Positions 7,822-16,083 of a DNA stretch of 64,000 bases are shown here, one piece after another. Made by a program: the position numbers and the translations under genes. The stretch comes from Alloactinosynnema sp. L-07 (GTDB taxonomy: Bacteria > Actinomycetota > Actinomycetes > Mycobacteriales > Pseudonocardiaceae), in the NCBI RefSeq assembly GCF_900070365.1, contig NZ_LN850107.1, positions 7,006,001 to 7,070,000 on the forward strand, in the 5' to 3' direction. The notes beneath the pieces are model-generated. The model did no database searches, was not told where the DNA came from, and worked only from the letters and a program-made list of their open reading frames with translations. The first letter of the stretch is position 1, and each line of letters opens with the position of its first letter.

Positions 7822-9894
7822 ATGGCCGGCGCACACGATCCGCTCGCCGGGCTGGACCCGGAACAGCTCGCCGCGGTGACGGCCCCACGCGGCCCGGTCT
7901 GCGTCCTCGCGGGCGCGGGCACGGGCAAGACCAGGACGATCGTCAGCCGCATCGGCAACCTCATCCACGCGGGCCATATCAGCGCGAGCCAGGTCCTGGC
8001 CGTCACGTTCACCGCGCGCGCGGCGGGGGAGATGCGGACGCGGTTGCGCGCTCTCGACATCCACGGCGCCCAGGCGCGCACGTTCCACGCCGCGGCGCTG
8101 CGGCAGCTGCGGTACTTCTGGCCGCGGGTGGTCGGCGGCGAGCAGTGGCAGCTGCTCGACGGCAAGCTGCGCCTCGTCGGCCATGCGTCACACCGGCTCG
8201 GCCTGGGCAGCGAACGCGAGACCCTGCGCGACCTGGCCGGTGAGATCGAGTGGGCCAAGGCGTCGCTGGTCGGGCCGGAGGACTACCCGGCCGCCGCCGC
8301 GCGCGCCCACCGTGAGACGCCCGCGCCCGCCGAGCAGATAGCCAAGGTCTACGCGGGCTATGAGGAACTGAAGAACCGGGCCCAGCAGCTCGACTTCGAC
8401 GATCTCCTGCTGCACACCGCCGCCGCGCTGGAGGAACACTCCGCGGTGGCCGAGGAGTTCCGCGACCGCTACCGCTGCTTCGTCGTCGACGAGTACCAGG
8501 ACGTCACCCCGCTGCAGCAGCGCGTCCTCGACGCCTGGCTCGGCAGGCGTGACGACCTCACCGTCGTCGGCGACGCCAACCAGACCATCTATTCGTTCGC
8601 GGGCGCCTCGCCGCGCCCGCTGCTCGACTTCACCAGGCGCTTCCCCGAGGCCACTGTGGTGCGGCTCGAACGCGACTACCGGTCGACCCCGCAGGTGGTG
8701 TCGCTGGCCAACCGGGTCATCTCGGCGGCGCGCGACCGGCCTGCGGGCTCGCGGCTGCGGCTGATCGGCCAGCGTCCGACCGGCCCGGAGCCGCGGTTCG
8801 TCGAGTTCGACGACGAGCCCGCCGAGGCCGCCGCCGTCGCGGGTCGGATCAAGGACCTCATCGACGCCGGGGTGCCGCTCAGCGAGATCGCGGTGCTGTT
8901 CCGGATAAACGCGCAGTCGGAGGTCTACGAGGCGGCGCTGGCCGGGCTCGACATCCCGTACCTGGTGCGCGGCGGCGAGCGGTTCTTCGCCCGCCAAGAG
9001 GTGCGCCAGGCCATGGCGACGCTGCGCACGGCCGCGGTCCAGGCCCCGCGGGGCGAGTTGCCCGAGCTGGTCCGGGCCCTGCTCGGCCCGCTCGGCCTGA
9101 CCGCCGAGCCCCCGGCGGGCGGCTCGGCGCGCGAGCGCTGGGAGTCGCTGCTCGCGCTGGTGGAGCTGGCCGAGGAACTGACCGCCACCGTCGCCGACGC
9201 CGACCTGCCCCGCTACGTGCACGAGCTCGACCTGCGGCTGCAGGCCCAGCACCCGCCCACGGTCGAGGGTGTGACCCTGGCGACGCTGCACGCGGCGAAG
9301 GGGCTGGAGTGGGACGCGGTGTTCCTGGTCGGCATGGTCGACGGGACCCTGCCCATCCAGCACGCCGATGGCAACGACGCCGCCGTCGAGGAAGAACGCA
9401 GGCTGCTCTATGTGGGGGTGACGCGCGCGCGGGTGCACCTGTCGCTGTCGTGGGCGCTGGCCAGGGCCGAGGGCGGCAAGCGCTACCGCAGGCGCAGCCG
9501 GTTCCTCTATGGGCTGATCCCCGACAACCACCCGGCCGCCAGGGTGAGCGCCGCGCGCCGAAGCGACCATCGGCCGATGGCGGTCATCCGGCACTGCCGC
9601 GTCTGCGGCGACGAGTTGGCCGGGACGATGGCGTTCAAGCTGGGCCGTTGCGAGACGTGTCCTGCCGATCTCGACGAGGGCCTGCTGGATCGGCTGCGCG
9701 AGTGGCGCCAGGAGCGGTCCAAGGCACTCAAAGTGCCCGCGTACGTGATCTTCACCGATGCGACCCTGCTGGCGATCGCCGAACAGCGTCCGGCCGATCG
9801 GGCCGCGCTCGTGGCAATCTCCGGCATCGGGGGCGCCAAGCTGGACAGATACGGCCAAGAGGTGCTGTCCCTGGTGGCTGGAGCCACCCAGTAG
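7822..9894 (+). CDS. uvrD2: ATP-dependent DNA helicase UvrD2
   Basis: An SF1A 3'-to-5' DNA helicase for repair and genome maintenance; uvrD2 is essential in M. tuberculosis. 690 residues. Visible motifs are Walker [12 protein letters not shown] (about residues 31-41), [11 protein letters not shown] (motif II), [13 protein letters not shown] (III), [15 protein letters not shown] and [13 protein letters not shown] (V-VI). A tetracysteine zinc site follows (CRVC then CETC), and then a C-terminal HRDC domain ([15 protein letters not shown]), as in mycobacterial UvrD2. Start ATG 7822; the frame open from 7495 overlaps DUF4191 on the other strand. Its neighbour whiB7 is the same as in mycobacteria. 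Confidence 0.95.
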   Translation: MAGAHDPLAGLDPEQLAAVTAPRGPVCVLAGAGTGKTRTIVSRIGNLIHAGHISASQVLAVTFTARAAGEMRTRLRALDIHGAQARTFHAAALRQLRYFWPRVVGGEQWQLLDGKLRLVGHASHRLGLGSERETLRDLAGEIEWAKASLVGPEDYPAAAARAHRETPAPAEQIAKVYAGYEELKNRAQQLDFDDLLLHTAAALEEHSAVAEEFRDRYRCFVVDEYQDVTPLQQRVLDAWLGRRDDLTVVGDANQTIYSFAGASPRPLLDFTRRFPEATVVRLERDYRSTPQVVSLANRVISAARDRPAGSRLRLIGQRPTGPEPRFVEFDDEPAEAAAVAGRIKDLIDAGVPLSEIAVLFRINAQSEVYEAALAGLDIPYLVRGGERFFARQEVRQAMATLRTAAVQAPRGELPELVRALLGPLGLTAEPPAGGSARERWESLLALVELAEELTATVADADLPRYVHELDLRLQAQHPPTVEGVTLATLHAAKGLEWDAVFLVGMVDGTLPIQHADGNDAAVEEERRLLYVGVTRARVHLSLSWALARAEGGKRYRRRSRFLYGLIPDNHPAARVSAARRSDHRPMAVIRHCRVCGDELAGTMAFKLGRCETCPADLDEGLLDRLREWRQERSKALKVPAYVIFTDATLLAIAEQRPADRAALVAISGIGGAKLDRYGQEVLSLVAGATQ

Positions 9895-9928
9895 AGCGAA
9901 CTGTGACCGCCGTCACACGAACTTCTGG

Positions 9929-9966
9929 AAAATCGGTTGCACGGGCTCCGTCAACCGCAATAACCT
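9929..9966 (+). promoter_or_regulatory. WhiB7-type promoter of the whiB7 leader
   Basis: AAAAT (9929-9933), three bases, TTGCAC (-35, 9937-9942), 18 bases, TAACCT (-10, 9961-9966). An AT-rich block three bases upstream of the -35 box is the hallmark of WhiB7-activated promoters, including its own. The transcript would begin near 9973, with a small GGGGCA/TGCCCC hairpin at its 5' end (9974-9992). Confidence 0.65.
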
Positions 9967-10031
9967 GCAATGGCGGGGCACGAAGTGCCCCGAGAATTAC
10001 ACCCACGACAGCGATGAGGGAGGTGGACCCG

Positions 10032-10232
10032 ATGGTGATCGTCAAGAGCAACCCGACCCCGGGCTACCTGCTGTCCTGGGGCACTCCCATGTCCATCGCC
10101 GGCTGCACCGCGGCCGTCCGTGAGCAGCGTGAGCGTATCGCAGGCGCCACCGGCGCGGGGACGGCTCACGCCCGCACCCTCGATGTCGACGTTCCGACCA
10201 ATCCGTCCGCACCCTCGGGCTGGATAACTTGA
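10032..10232 (+). CDS. Small ORF in the whiB7 leader (probable regulatory uORF)
   Basis: A 66-codon ORF (MVIVKSNPTPGYLLSWG...) with a good ribosome-binding site (GGGAGG 10 bases before ATG 10032) and GC-rich third positions, so it is probably translated. It lies between the WhiB7-type promoter and an intrinsic terminator just before whiB7. Its stop codon falls inside a 7-bp hairpin. In mycobacteria and Streptomyces, whiB7/wblC leaders use an upstream ORF to sense slowed translation; this ORF occupies that place, though it is longer than the best-known examples. It could also be an ordinary small protein. No known domain was recognised. Confidence 0.6.
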   Translation: MVIVKSNPTPGYLLSWGTPMSIAGCTAAVREQRERIAGATGAGTAHARTLDVDVPTNPSAPSGWIT

Positions 10233-10302
10233 CGCCACGTCAAGTAACTCCAGGCTCCCGAGGCCGCGGACTCCGATACCGGAATCCGCGGCCTTTTTGT
10301 TT
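10228..10302 (+). promoter_or_regulatory. whiB7 transcription attenuator
   Basis: A first hairpin, CTTGACG-CCA-CGTCAAG (10228-10244), overlaps the uORF stop codon at 10230-10232. Then comes a classic intrinsic terminator: a 10-bp stem AGGCCGCGGA/TCCGCGGCCT (10261-10270 with 10285-10294) followed by TTTTTGTTT. It stands 45 bases before the whiB7 start, so transcripts should end here unless ribosome position on the uORF changes the fold. The mechanism follows from known whiB7/wblC leaders; the fold switch itself is inferred. Confidence 0.7.
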
Positions 10303-10346
10303 GCCTCATGACGATGAACAAGATCGAATCTAGGAGATTTCACACC

Positions 10347-10733
10347 ATGTCTACCGCCACTGTTCCGCTCGCGGGCGGAGCATTCGACCTACTCGGACCT
10401 CCCGGTTCCGGTGTGAGCGAGCTGCTCGACGCGGCTCCTTCCGCTGGTCTGGACCTTCCTTGCCGATCCGCGGCCAACCCCGACCTGTGGTTCGCCGACA
10501 CCCCGAACGAGCTCGAGCGCGCCAAGGTCCTCTGCGGCGACTGCCCGGTTCGCGCGGCGTGCCTGGCCTCCGCGCTAGCGCGCCACGAGCCGTGGGGCGT
10601 CTGGGGTGGGGAGATCTTCGAGCGCGGTGTCGTCATCGCGCGCAAGCGGCCCCGCGGCCGCCCGCGCAAGGAGGACGTCGCACGAGAGGCAGCCGAGCGC
10701 GCTGCCCACGCCAGGGATGAGGTCGCCGCATGA
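10347..10733 (+). CDS. whiB7: WhiB7-type redox-sensing transcriptional activator
   Basis: An iron-sulphur protein that binds the principal sigma factor and switches on intrinsic antibiotic-resistance genes. 128 residues. Iron-sulphur ligands are C in LPCRS and the group LCGDCPVRAAC. The tryptophan-glycine turn EPWGVWGGE is diagnostic of the family, and the C-terminal AT-hook KRPRGRPRK is specific to WhiB7. Start ATG 10347 has TAGGAG 10 bases upstream. Transcription is probably autoregulated and attenuated (promoter 9929, terminator 10302). The next gene starts inside its stop codon. Confidence 0.95.
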   Translation: MSTATVPLAGGAFDLLGPPGSGVSELLDAAPSAGLDLPCRSAANPDLWFADTPNELERAKVLCGDCPVRAACLASALARHEPWGVWGGEIFERGVVIARKRPRGRPRKEDVAREAAERAAHARDEVAA

Positions 10734-10945
10734 ACGCCCAGCTCAAAGACCCTATGTACACCTTCAAGCCGGAAGGCCCCACGCAAATGTTGATCTATGA
10801 AAACCTCGCGCGTTCTCGAACGCGGGAGGCGGAACAGGTCGCGCACGCGCATCGCCTGGTCCGCCTGCTCCACACCGCCAAGCGATGGGAGCGGGTCGCG
10901 AAATGGGCGACCAGGCGTGCCGACCGCGCCAACGCCTGTCTCTGA
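10730..10945 (+). CDS. Small basic protein translationally coupled to whiB7
   Basis: 71 residues, ATG 10730 overlapping the whiB7 stop (ATGA), so translation is coupled. Predicted mostly helical and basic in its second half (REAEQVAHAHRLVRLLHTAK then WERVAKWATRRADRA), soluble, with no signal. No domain recognised. The coupling suggests it is made only when whiB7 is, hence possibly part of the stress response or a WhiB7 partner (inference). Confidence 0.65.
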   Translation: MNAQLKDPMYTFKPEGPTQMLIYENLARSRTREAEQVAHAHRLVRLLHTAKRWERVAKWATRRADRANACL

Positions 10946-10972
10946 CCGAACCAACCGACCGAACCAAGGACG

Positions 10973-11007
10973 GGATGCCCGCCACCGCACCGCGGTGGCG
11001 GGCATCC
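10973..11007 (+). terminator. Terminator of the whiB7 unit
   Basis: A 16-bp perfect stem (GGATGCCCGCCACCGC at 10973-10988) with a three-base loop and its complement at 10992-11007, 27 bases past the preceding stop. Confidence 0.85.
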
Positions 11008-11109
11008 GCCGTTTACGCCGAAACGCGGCGGAAACATGAAGGTCACGGGATGGCACCCGCGCGCGGTTAGATTCCGAGTTCCCTGTTCGCGAGGGACTTT
11101 GGGGCTGAC

Positions 11110-11715
11110 GTGGCACAGCACACTTCCGCAGGACGGCGCCGACGACGCGCCGAGGTCGGCCGGACCGGTGCCCGGTTCGGGCCCTCGGGCGCGTGGCGCG
11201 ACGAGTCGGACCCGGTCGAGGTCGACCCGGTGTTCGAGGCACCCGACGAGAACTCCGCGATCGGCGTGACCGGGGCGCGCTTCGGTGGCGCCTACGCCCG
11301 GCCGGAGGACGACGCCGAGTACGAGATCGCGCCGCTCCCGCCACAGCTCCCGGCGCCCCAACCCGATGAGCGCGAGCTGGCCGAGTGGGCGCGGCGGCCC
11401 GAGTCGCACGCGATGGTCCGGCCGTACGCCTGGACTGGTGGGCGGACCAGGGCCGCGACCCCGCTGGCGATCGAGGCGCTGGTGCGGTCCACCGGGCTGG
11501 CACCTGCCTGGGAGCACCGTCCGCTGGCCGAACTCTGCGCGTCGCCGCGGTCGGTCGCCGAGGTCGCCGCGCTGCTTTCGCTGCCGCTCGGGGTGGCGCG
11601 GGTGCTGATCAGTGACTTGGCACAGCAGGGCGTGCTGGTGGTCGACCGCACCGTCGGCGTCGCGCCGGACTTGATGATGCTCAACCGCGTGCTGGCCGGC
11701 TTACAAAGGCTTTAG
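11110..11715 (+). CDS. DUF742 domain protein
   Basis: 201 residues. The N-terminal half is polar and probably disordered (RRRRRAEV, then DE-rich). The C-terminal 100 residues are the DUF742 winged-helix-like domain, with VRPYAWTGGRT, LAIEALVRSTG, LSLPLGVARVLISDL and a final hydrophobic LMMLNRVLAGLQ. DUF742 proteins usually belong to conservon (cvn) operons with a histidine-kinase-like protein, a Roadblock/LC7 protein and a small GTPase; none are here, so this is an orphan. Start GTG 11110 is inferred. It lies 11 bases from the following methyltransferase start, so the two are probably co-transcribed. Confidence 0.7.
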   Translation: MAQHTSAGRRRRRAEVGRTGARFGPSGAWRDESDPVEVDPVFEAPDENSAIGVTGARFGGAYARPEDDAEYEIAPLPPQLPAPQPDERELAEWARRPESHAMVRPYAWTGGRTRAATPLAIEALVRSTGLAPAWEHRPLAELCASPRSVAEVAALLSLPLGVARVLISDLAQQGVLVVDRTVGVAPDLMMLNRVLAGLQRL

Positions 11716-11726
11716 GGTCGAGCGCT

Positions 11727-12596
11727 ATGGCGCACACGCACGACGGAATCGACTGGACCAGCAGACTCGCCCCGATGCGGCGCGCCGACGCGGTCGAGGC
11801 TGAGGTCAACTCCTGGGTGGCCGACCGGCTGGTCGACCCGTTGCCGGACGGCGCGACGATCATCGACGTCGGTTCCGGGTCGGGTGGCATGAGCGCGGCC
11901 TTCGCTACGGCGCTGAGCGTGCGCGGTGGTGGCCGGATCGTGCTGGTCGACGCGGTGCCGGAGCTGCTTTCCGCGGCTCGGTCTGCGGTGGGTGACGCGG
12001 TGGGGGACAACGTTGAGGTGGTCGCGGTCTTGGCCGATGCCGCTTCCCCCGGGCTGTCGGACCTGGTGCCCGCCGCGGATCTTGTTTGGGCGTCGCGGGT
12101 GTTGCATCACCTGCCTGATGAGCGGCTTGGCGTTTCGGGTCTGGTGCGGATGTTGAGGCCTGGCGGTTGGTTGGCGTTGGCTGAGGGTGGGTTGAGCACT
12201 CGGTGTTTGCCGTGGGATGTCGGGGTGGGGGAGCCGGGGTTGCAGGATCGGCTCGTGGCGGCGCAAACGGCTTGGTATGCGGGGATGCGGGCGGGGATTG
12301 AGGGGTCGGTTCGGATGCCTTATGGGTGGAATCTTGCGTTGACTGAGGCGGGGTTGTTGGAGGTGGGGGCGTTTAGCTTCCTGCTTGATCTGCCTGCGCC
12401 TGCTTCTGAGGCTGTGCGTTCTTCGGTGGCTGATTGGTTGGCTTGGATGGCTCGTGGGGAGCTTTCGGAGCTTGATCGGGAGGCTGTGTCGCGGTTGTTG
12501 GATCCGGTGGGGTCGGACTTTGTGGGTCTCCGCGATGACGTGTTCCTGCTGAGTGCGACGACGGTGCATCTTGGGCGGCGTAGCGTCGCGGTATGA
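11727..12596 (+). CDS. Class I SAM-dependent methyltransferase
   Basis: 289 residues. SAM-binding motif I is IIDVGSGSGGM (about residues 50-60). Acidic residues follow at the end of the next strand (IVLVDAVPE), then a motif like WASRVLHHLPDE and LRPGGWLALAEGG. Substrate unknown. Codon use changes partway: from about 12050 third positions carry far more T and G, continuing into the next small gene, unlike the C/G-rich start. It is 11 bases downstream of the DUF742 gene and overlaps the next gene by ATGA. Confidence 0.8.
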   Translation: MAHTHDGIDWTSRLAPMRRADAVEAEVNSWVADRLVDPLPDGATIIDVGSGSGGMSAAFATALSVRGGGRIVLVDAVPELLSAARSAVGDAVGDNVEVVAVLADAASPGLSDLVPAADLVWASRVLHHLPDERLGVSGLVRMLRPGGWLALAEGGLSTRCLPWDVGVGEPGLQDRLVAAQTAWYAGMRAGIEGSVRMPYGWNLALTEAGLLEVGAFSFLLDLPAPASEAVRSSVADWLAWMARGELSELDREAVSRLLDPVGSDFVGLRDDVFLLSATTVHLGRRSVAV

Positions 12597-12769
12597 GTGA
12601 GGAGCCGACCTGTTCGATCTGCGGTCGTTCTCGTGCTGGGGTGGCGGCTTTGTCGGCGTTAGCCTGGGTGGTTGAGAATGATGAGCGGGGGAGTCGGTGG
12701 TTGTGTGATGAGTGCGCTCGGCGGCATGTTCGGGATATTGAGGGGAAGTTGCCTGCTGAGTATTGGTGA
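12593..12769 (+). CDS. Small zinc-ribbon protein
   Basis: A 58-residue protein, ATG 12593 overlapping the methyltransferase stop (ATGA). Two cysteine pairs, TCSICG near the N-terminus and LCDECARRHVRDIE near residues 38-51, form a likely four-cysteine zinc site. Codon use matches the second half of the preceding methyltransferase. Function unknown; coupling suggests a partner of that enzyme. It is too short for routine ORF lists, but the cysteine spacing and overlap support it. Confidence 0.6.
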   Translation: MSEEPTCSICGRSRAGVAALSALAWVVENDERGSRWLCDECARRHVRDIEGKLPAEYW

Positions 12770-12832
12770 CGGTCTTTGGCCGGTGAGCCGGTTAGTGCCT
12801 GCATAGCCGGTAGCCTGGTTAGCTGGTGGGCG

Positions 12833-12970
12833 CCTGTTTGGGTGGTTCGCCTTGATTTGGGGACCCCTAGAAATGGGCCTGTGCGGGTCAAAAGGCGAGC
12901 TCAAGGAACCTCACCCGCACCGCGATTTTAGGCCCATTTCCCCCAAATCAAGGCGAACCACCCAAACAGG
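12833..12970. repeat. 138-bp nested inverted repeat (cruciform) between convergent genes
   Basis: The outer arms are 30 bp and perfect (12833-12862 with 12941-12970). Inner arms AAATGGGCCT/AGGCCCATTT (12871-12880, 12930-12939) and GTGCGGGT/ACCCGCAC (12881-12888, 12913-12920) continue the same fold, leaving a 24-base loop. It occupies most of the 304-base gap between the zinc-ribbon gene and the ABC1 kinase gene, so it probably ends both transcripts. The length and layering also fit a mobile palindromic repeat. No target duplication is seen. Confidence 0.8.
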
Positions 12971-13073
12971 CCGTTCAGCTCGGCCCGTCACCATTTCGGG
13001 GCGTCAGGGTTCAGGCGTCACCATTCGAGCGCCCGGACGCGCGTAACCCCTGTATCTGCTGGTAGTGGCTGTG

Positions 13074-14387
13074 TCAGGCGTCGGCGAAGCCTGGTTGCCA
13101 GTGGGAGATGATCTCGCGCATGCCTACTACGGCGTCTAGTTGGCAGAGGATGCCGGTGGCGCCCGCGGTTACTCGTTGGATCAGTAGGTATTGGGGTGGG
13201 AGGTTGAGGGAGCGGCCGGTTTTGAAGTCTTGGCCGCGTAGGTCGCCGACTCGTTCCGCCTGCTTTTGCATCCATTTGCGGGTGAAGTGGAATTTCTCTA
13301 CGGCGGCGGGTTCGGCGAAGGGGGCCAGGTAGGCCAGGACGTCCTCGGCTTCGATCTTCATTCCGGGGCGGACGAAACCGTCGTCGCGCATGAGTTGGAG
13401 GAGTTCGTCGGAGCGGCCGTCTATGGAGAGGCGGGTCATCTGCCCTAGGGGGCGGGGGAGGCCTTCGGGGAGGCGGGCCACGGCGCCGAAGTCTATTACG
13501 CCTAGGCGGTCGTCTGGGGTGATCATGAAGTTGCCGGGGTGGGGGTCGGAGTGCAGCAGGCCCGCCCGGGCGGGGGAGGAGAAGTGGAACTCCGACAGTA
13601 ACCGCCCGGCGTGGTCGCGTTCGGGTTTCTCGCCCGCTCGGATGATCTTGGCAAGGGGGATGCCGTCGATCCATTCGGTGACGGTGACCTTGGGGGCGCT
13701 GGCGATGACCTTGGGGACCAGGACCTGGGCGTCGTCGAGGAAGGCTTTGGCGAAGGCGCGTTGGTTGTCGGCTTCGGCGCGGTAGTCGAGTTCCTCGGTC
13801 ATTCGGTCGGACAGTTCGCGCAGCAGCGGCTTGATTTCGAGGCCGGGGACGAACGGCTGGAACAGCCTGCTGAACCGCTGGAGTTGGCGCAGGTCGGACA
13901 GCAGGGCCTCGTCGGCGCCGGGGTATTGGATCTTGACCGCGACGGTGCGGCCGTCGTGCCAGATGGCTTTGTGGACCTGGCCGATGCTCGCGGCGGCGGC
14001 GGGGGTGTCGTCGAAGTCGGTGAACCGGCTCGTCCAGCCGCGGCCCAGTTGCAGGGCCAGTTGGCGGTGCATGGCCTGGGTGGTCATCGGCGGCGCCGCG
14101 GATTGGAGTTTGGTCAGGGCTTCGCGGTAGGGCTCGGCTAGTTCGTCTGGTACGGCGGCCTCGAACACCGAGAGCGCCTGGCCGAACTTCATGGCTCCGC
14201 CCTTGAGCTGGCCGAGTACCGCGAAGACCTGTTCGGCGGTGCGGGCCGACAACTCGGCGCTGACCTCGTCGGCGCTCTGGCCCGCCAGTCGTTTCCCCCA
14301 GCCGCCGACAGCTCGTCCGGCCGCTCCCAGGGGAATGCTGGCCAGTCGTGCTGTGCGCGCGACGGTCTTGCGTGGCATCTCGGTCAC
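13074..14387 (-). CDS. ABC1/UbiB family atypical kinase
   Basis: 437 residues; counterpart of M. tuberculosis Rv3197, which sits at the same place near whiB7. Visible motifs are the ABC1 KxGQ-like GGAMKFGQALS, the alanine-rich loop AAAASIGQVHKA replacing the usual glycine loop, VAVKIQYPGAD with the ATP-binding lysine, EELDYRAEADNQ, the catalytic LLHSDPHPGNFM and IDFGAV. Family members support isoprenoid-lipid or quinone pathways; the role here is unknown. Start GTG 14387 overlaps the stop of the upstream gene (GTGA), favouring it over ATG 14378. Confidence 0.85.
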   Translation of the reverse strand: MTEMPRKTVARTARLASIPLGAAGRAVGGWGKRLAGQSADEVSAELSARTAEQVFAVLGQLKGGAMKFGQALSVFEAAVPDELAEPYREALTKLQSAAPPMTTQAMHRQLALQLGRGWTSRFTDFDDTPAAAASIGQVHKAIWHDGRTVAVKIQYPGADEALLSDLRQLQRFSRLFQPFVPGLEIKPLLRELSDRMTEELDYRAEADNQRAFAKAFLDDAQVLVPKVIASAPKVTVTEWIDGIPLAKIIRAGEKPERDHAGRLLSEFHFSSPARAGLLHSDPHPGNFMITPDDRLGVIDFGAVARLPEGLPRPLGQMTRLSIDGRSDELLQLMRDDGFVRPGMKIEAEDVLAYLAPFAEPAAVEKFHFTRKWMQKQAERVGDLRGQDFKTGRSLNLPPQYLLIQRVTAGATGILCQLDAVVGMREIISHWQPGFADA

Positions 14388-15442
14388 GTCACGATTCTCC
14401 CTTGCCTCACTGCCGCGGCGCAGCCGATTGCGGTATGCGGCCTGCCACTCGCGGCGCAGCCGCACCAGGGGTGGGGTGACCAGGGGCGGTGGTTGAGGGT
14501 GCCCGCCGCCGGGTCGATCTCCAAAGTGCGGTTCCACGTGGGCGGAAGGATCGGCCCTGGCCGCCGCAGCCAGGCCAGCGCGGCCACTGTTTGGGCCGCG
14601 GCGAGGGCGGCCGTGGTCTGGACGGCGAACAGGTCGGCGGCCTGTGGCCTGCCGACCAGTTGCGCGGCGACGCCGGGCCAACAGGGGTCGCGGTCGGCGC
14701 GGTGGTGGTCGCCGCAGGTCAGGCAGGCTGTGGCGCCGGGGACGACCAGGGGACCGACCAGTCCGACACCGGCGCGGACGCGCACCGTGAGGTGGGGCAC
14801 GCGGGCGTCCATGAGCGGGCCGACGACCGCGGGATCGGGGACCAGGGCGTCGGTGAGCAGCACCAGGTCGGGTCCGCGGCGGGTGAAGCGCGCGAGGTGG
14901 ACGGACTCGCTCGCGCGGCGCAGGGCTTGGTGGATGGCGGTCTGACGAGGTTCGAACAGGTCGTGGTGGGTCAGGCCAGTGCCGAGGTCGTCGGCGGTGA
15001 CCAGGCCGCTGGTCTCGACCCGCAGGTGGCCGACGCCCGCTCCGGCGAGCAACAGCGCCACCGCCACGGCGATGCGGCCGTTGCCGCGGACCTGGACCAT
15101 CGAGCGGGCCAGGTCGGACGGGTCGGCCCGAGGTGGGGCAGTGGCGTCGTCGAGGAGGCCGCCGTCGGCGAGGCGTTGGAGCAGGGCCCGCAGGGCGGTG
15201 TGGTGGTCCGGTCCGACCCGGTCGAGGAGCTCGGCCGCGGTGTGGTCGCCGGTGAGGCCCGTGGCGATGTCGGCGAGTGGCTCGGGCAGGTCGGTGGCCA
15301 CGATCGCCCGACCCGGTTCGAGGCCGAATTGGATCTCCCCTGGGCGGCGGCGCAAGGCGACCACACCGGGCCGCAGGCGGGGCCGCCGCGGGATCGGCGG
15401 CGCTGTCTTGGCGGGTCGGCGGCGGGTGATCATATCGGTCAT
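14384..15442 (-). CDS. ThiF/cyclodehydratase-like (TOMM leader-binding type) protein
   Basis: 352 residues. An N-terminal winged-helix-like part (AAELLDRVGPDHHTALRALL) resembles the peptide-binding region of azole-forming cyclodehydratase partners. The middle is a ThiF/E1-like fold (GNGRIAVAVALLLAGAGVG). Two zinc-type cysteine pairs are CLTC and, later, CGC. The same arrangement is conserved as Rv3196 beside the ABC1 kinase in mycobacteria. No precursor peptide or YcaO gene is nearby, so a role in peptide natural products is doubtful. It is translationally coupled to the kinase downstream and divergent from the YgjP-like peptidase. Confidence 0.65.
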   Translation of the reverse strand: MTDMITRRRPAKTAPPIPRRPRLRPGVVALRRRPGEIQFGLEPGRAIVATDLPEPLADIATGLTGDHTAAELLDRVGPDHHTALRALLQRLADGGLLDDATAPPRADPSDLARSMVQVRGNGRIAVAVALLLAGAGVGHLRVETSGLVTADDLGTGLTHHDLFEPRQTAIHQALRRASESVHLARFTRRGPDLVLLTDALVPDPAVVGPLMDARVPHLTVRVRAGVGLVGPLVVPGATACLTCGDHHRADRDPCWPGVAAQLVGRPQAADLFAVQTTAALAAAQTVAALAWLRRPGPILPPTWNRTLEIDPAAGTLNHRPWSPHPWCGCAASGRPHTAIGCAAAVRQGRIVT

Positions 15443-15552
15443 GGGACCAGGGTGCCCGATTGCGCCGAATGGTGGATCCGTTTGTCCACAGGCGAAACGT
15501 CACACCCGCCTGGTCCTCCCGAGATGTCGGTCCCGCCGATTACGGTGGTGCC

Positions 15553-16083
15553 GTGGCCGAACCCCGTGTCGAGGTGCGCCGGAGCAAACGTCGAACCCGC
15601 ACCGTCACCGCGTACCGCGAAGGTGACACGCTGATCGTGCAGATCCCTGCCCGCCTCTCCAAGAAGGAGGAGGCGCACTGGGTGGCGGAGATGCAGCGCA
15701 GGCTGTTGCGCAGTGAGACCCGCAGGCGCTCACCAGCCCGCGGTTCCGACGCCGCGCTGCTGGAGCGGTGCGGCGAACTGTCCGACCTGTACTTCGACGG
15801 GCGGTGCGAACCCGCGAGCGTGCGGTGGGTGCCGCCCATGCGCACCCGGTGGGCCTCGTGCACCCCCGTCGACCGGACGATCCGGGTCAGTGAGCGGCTG
15901 CGTGAGGTGCCCGCGTGGGTCTTGGACTACGTACTGGTGCACGAGCTGGCCCACCTGCTTGAGGCCGACCACGGGCCCGAGTTCTGGGACCTGGTCCGCG
16001 CCTACCCCAAGACCGACCGCGCGATCGGCTTCCTGGAGGGCATGTCCGCCGCGGCGGGTTGGGGAATCAGCACAGCGGACTGA
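15553..16083 (+). CDS. YgjP-like (DUF45) zinc metallopeptidase
   Basis: 176 residues with a clear zinc site: VLVHELAHLLEADHGPEFW (HExxH plus a third histidine) near residues 132-150. Upstream is the family signature RTRWASCTP. Such proteins are SprT/WLM-type gluzincins, cytoplasmic, with unknown substrates. Start GTG 15553 lies 6 bases after TACGGT, so probably leaderless. It is convergent with the next gene, the two stops being adjacent (16083/16084). Confidence 0.8.
   Translation: MAEPRVEVRRSKRRTRTVTAYREGDTLIVQIPARLSKKEEAHWVAEMQRRLLRSETRRRSPARGSDAALLERCGELSDLYFDGRCEPASVRWVPPMRTRWASCTPVDRTIRVSERLREVPAWVLDYVLVHELAHLLEADHGPEFWDLVRAYPKTDRAIGFLEGMSAAAGWGISTAD

Noticed and set aside
8188..9858. 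A 556-codon minus-strand frame over uvrD2
   Set aside because: Shadow of uvrD2; composition typical of GC-rich antisense frames.
13074..15503. One 809-codon minus-strand protein covering the kinase and its upstream gene
   Set aside because: It joins the ABC1 kinase frame to an out-of-frame reading of the ThiF-like gene. The GTGA overlap and domain content show two genes.
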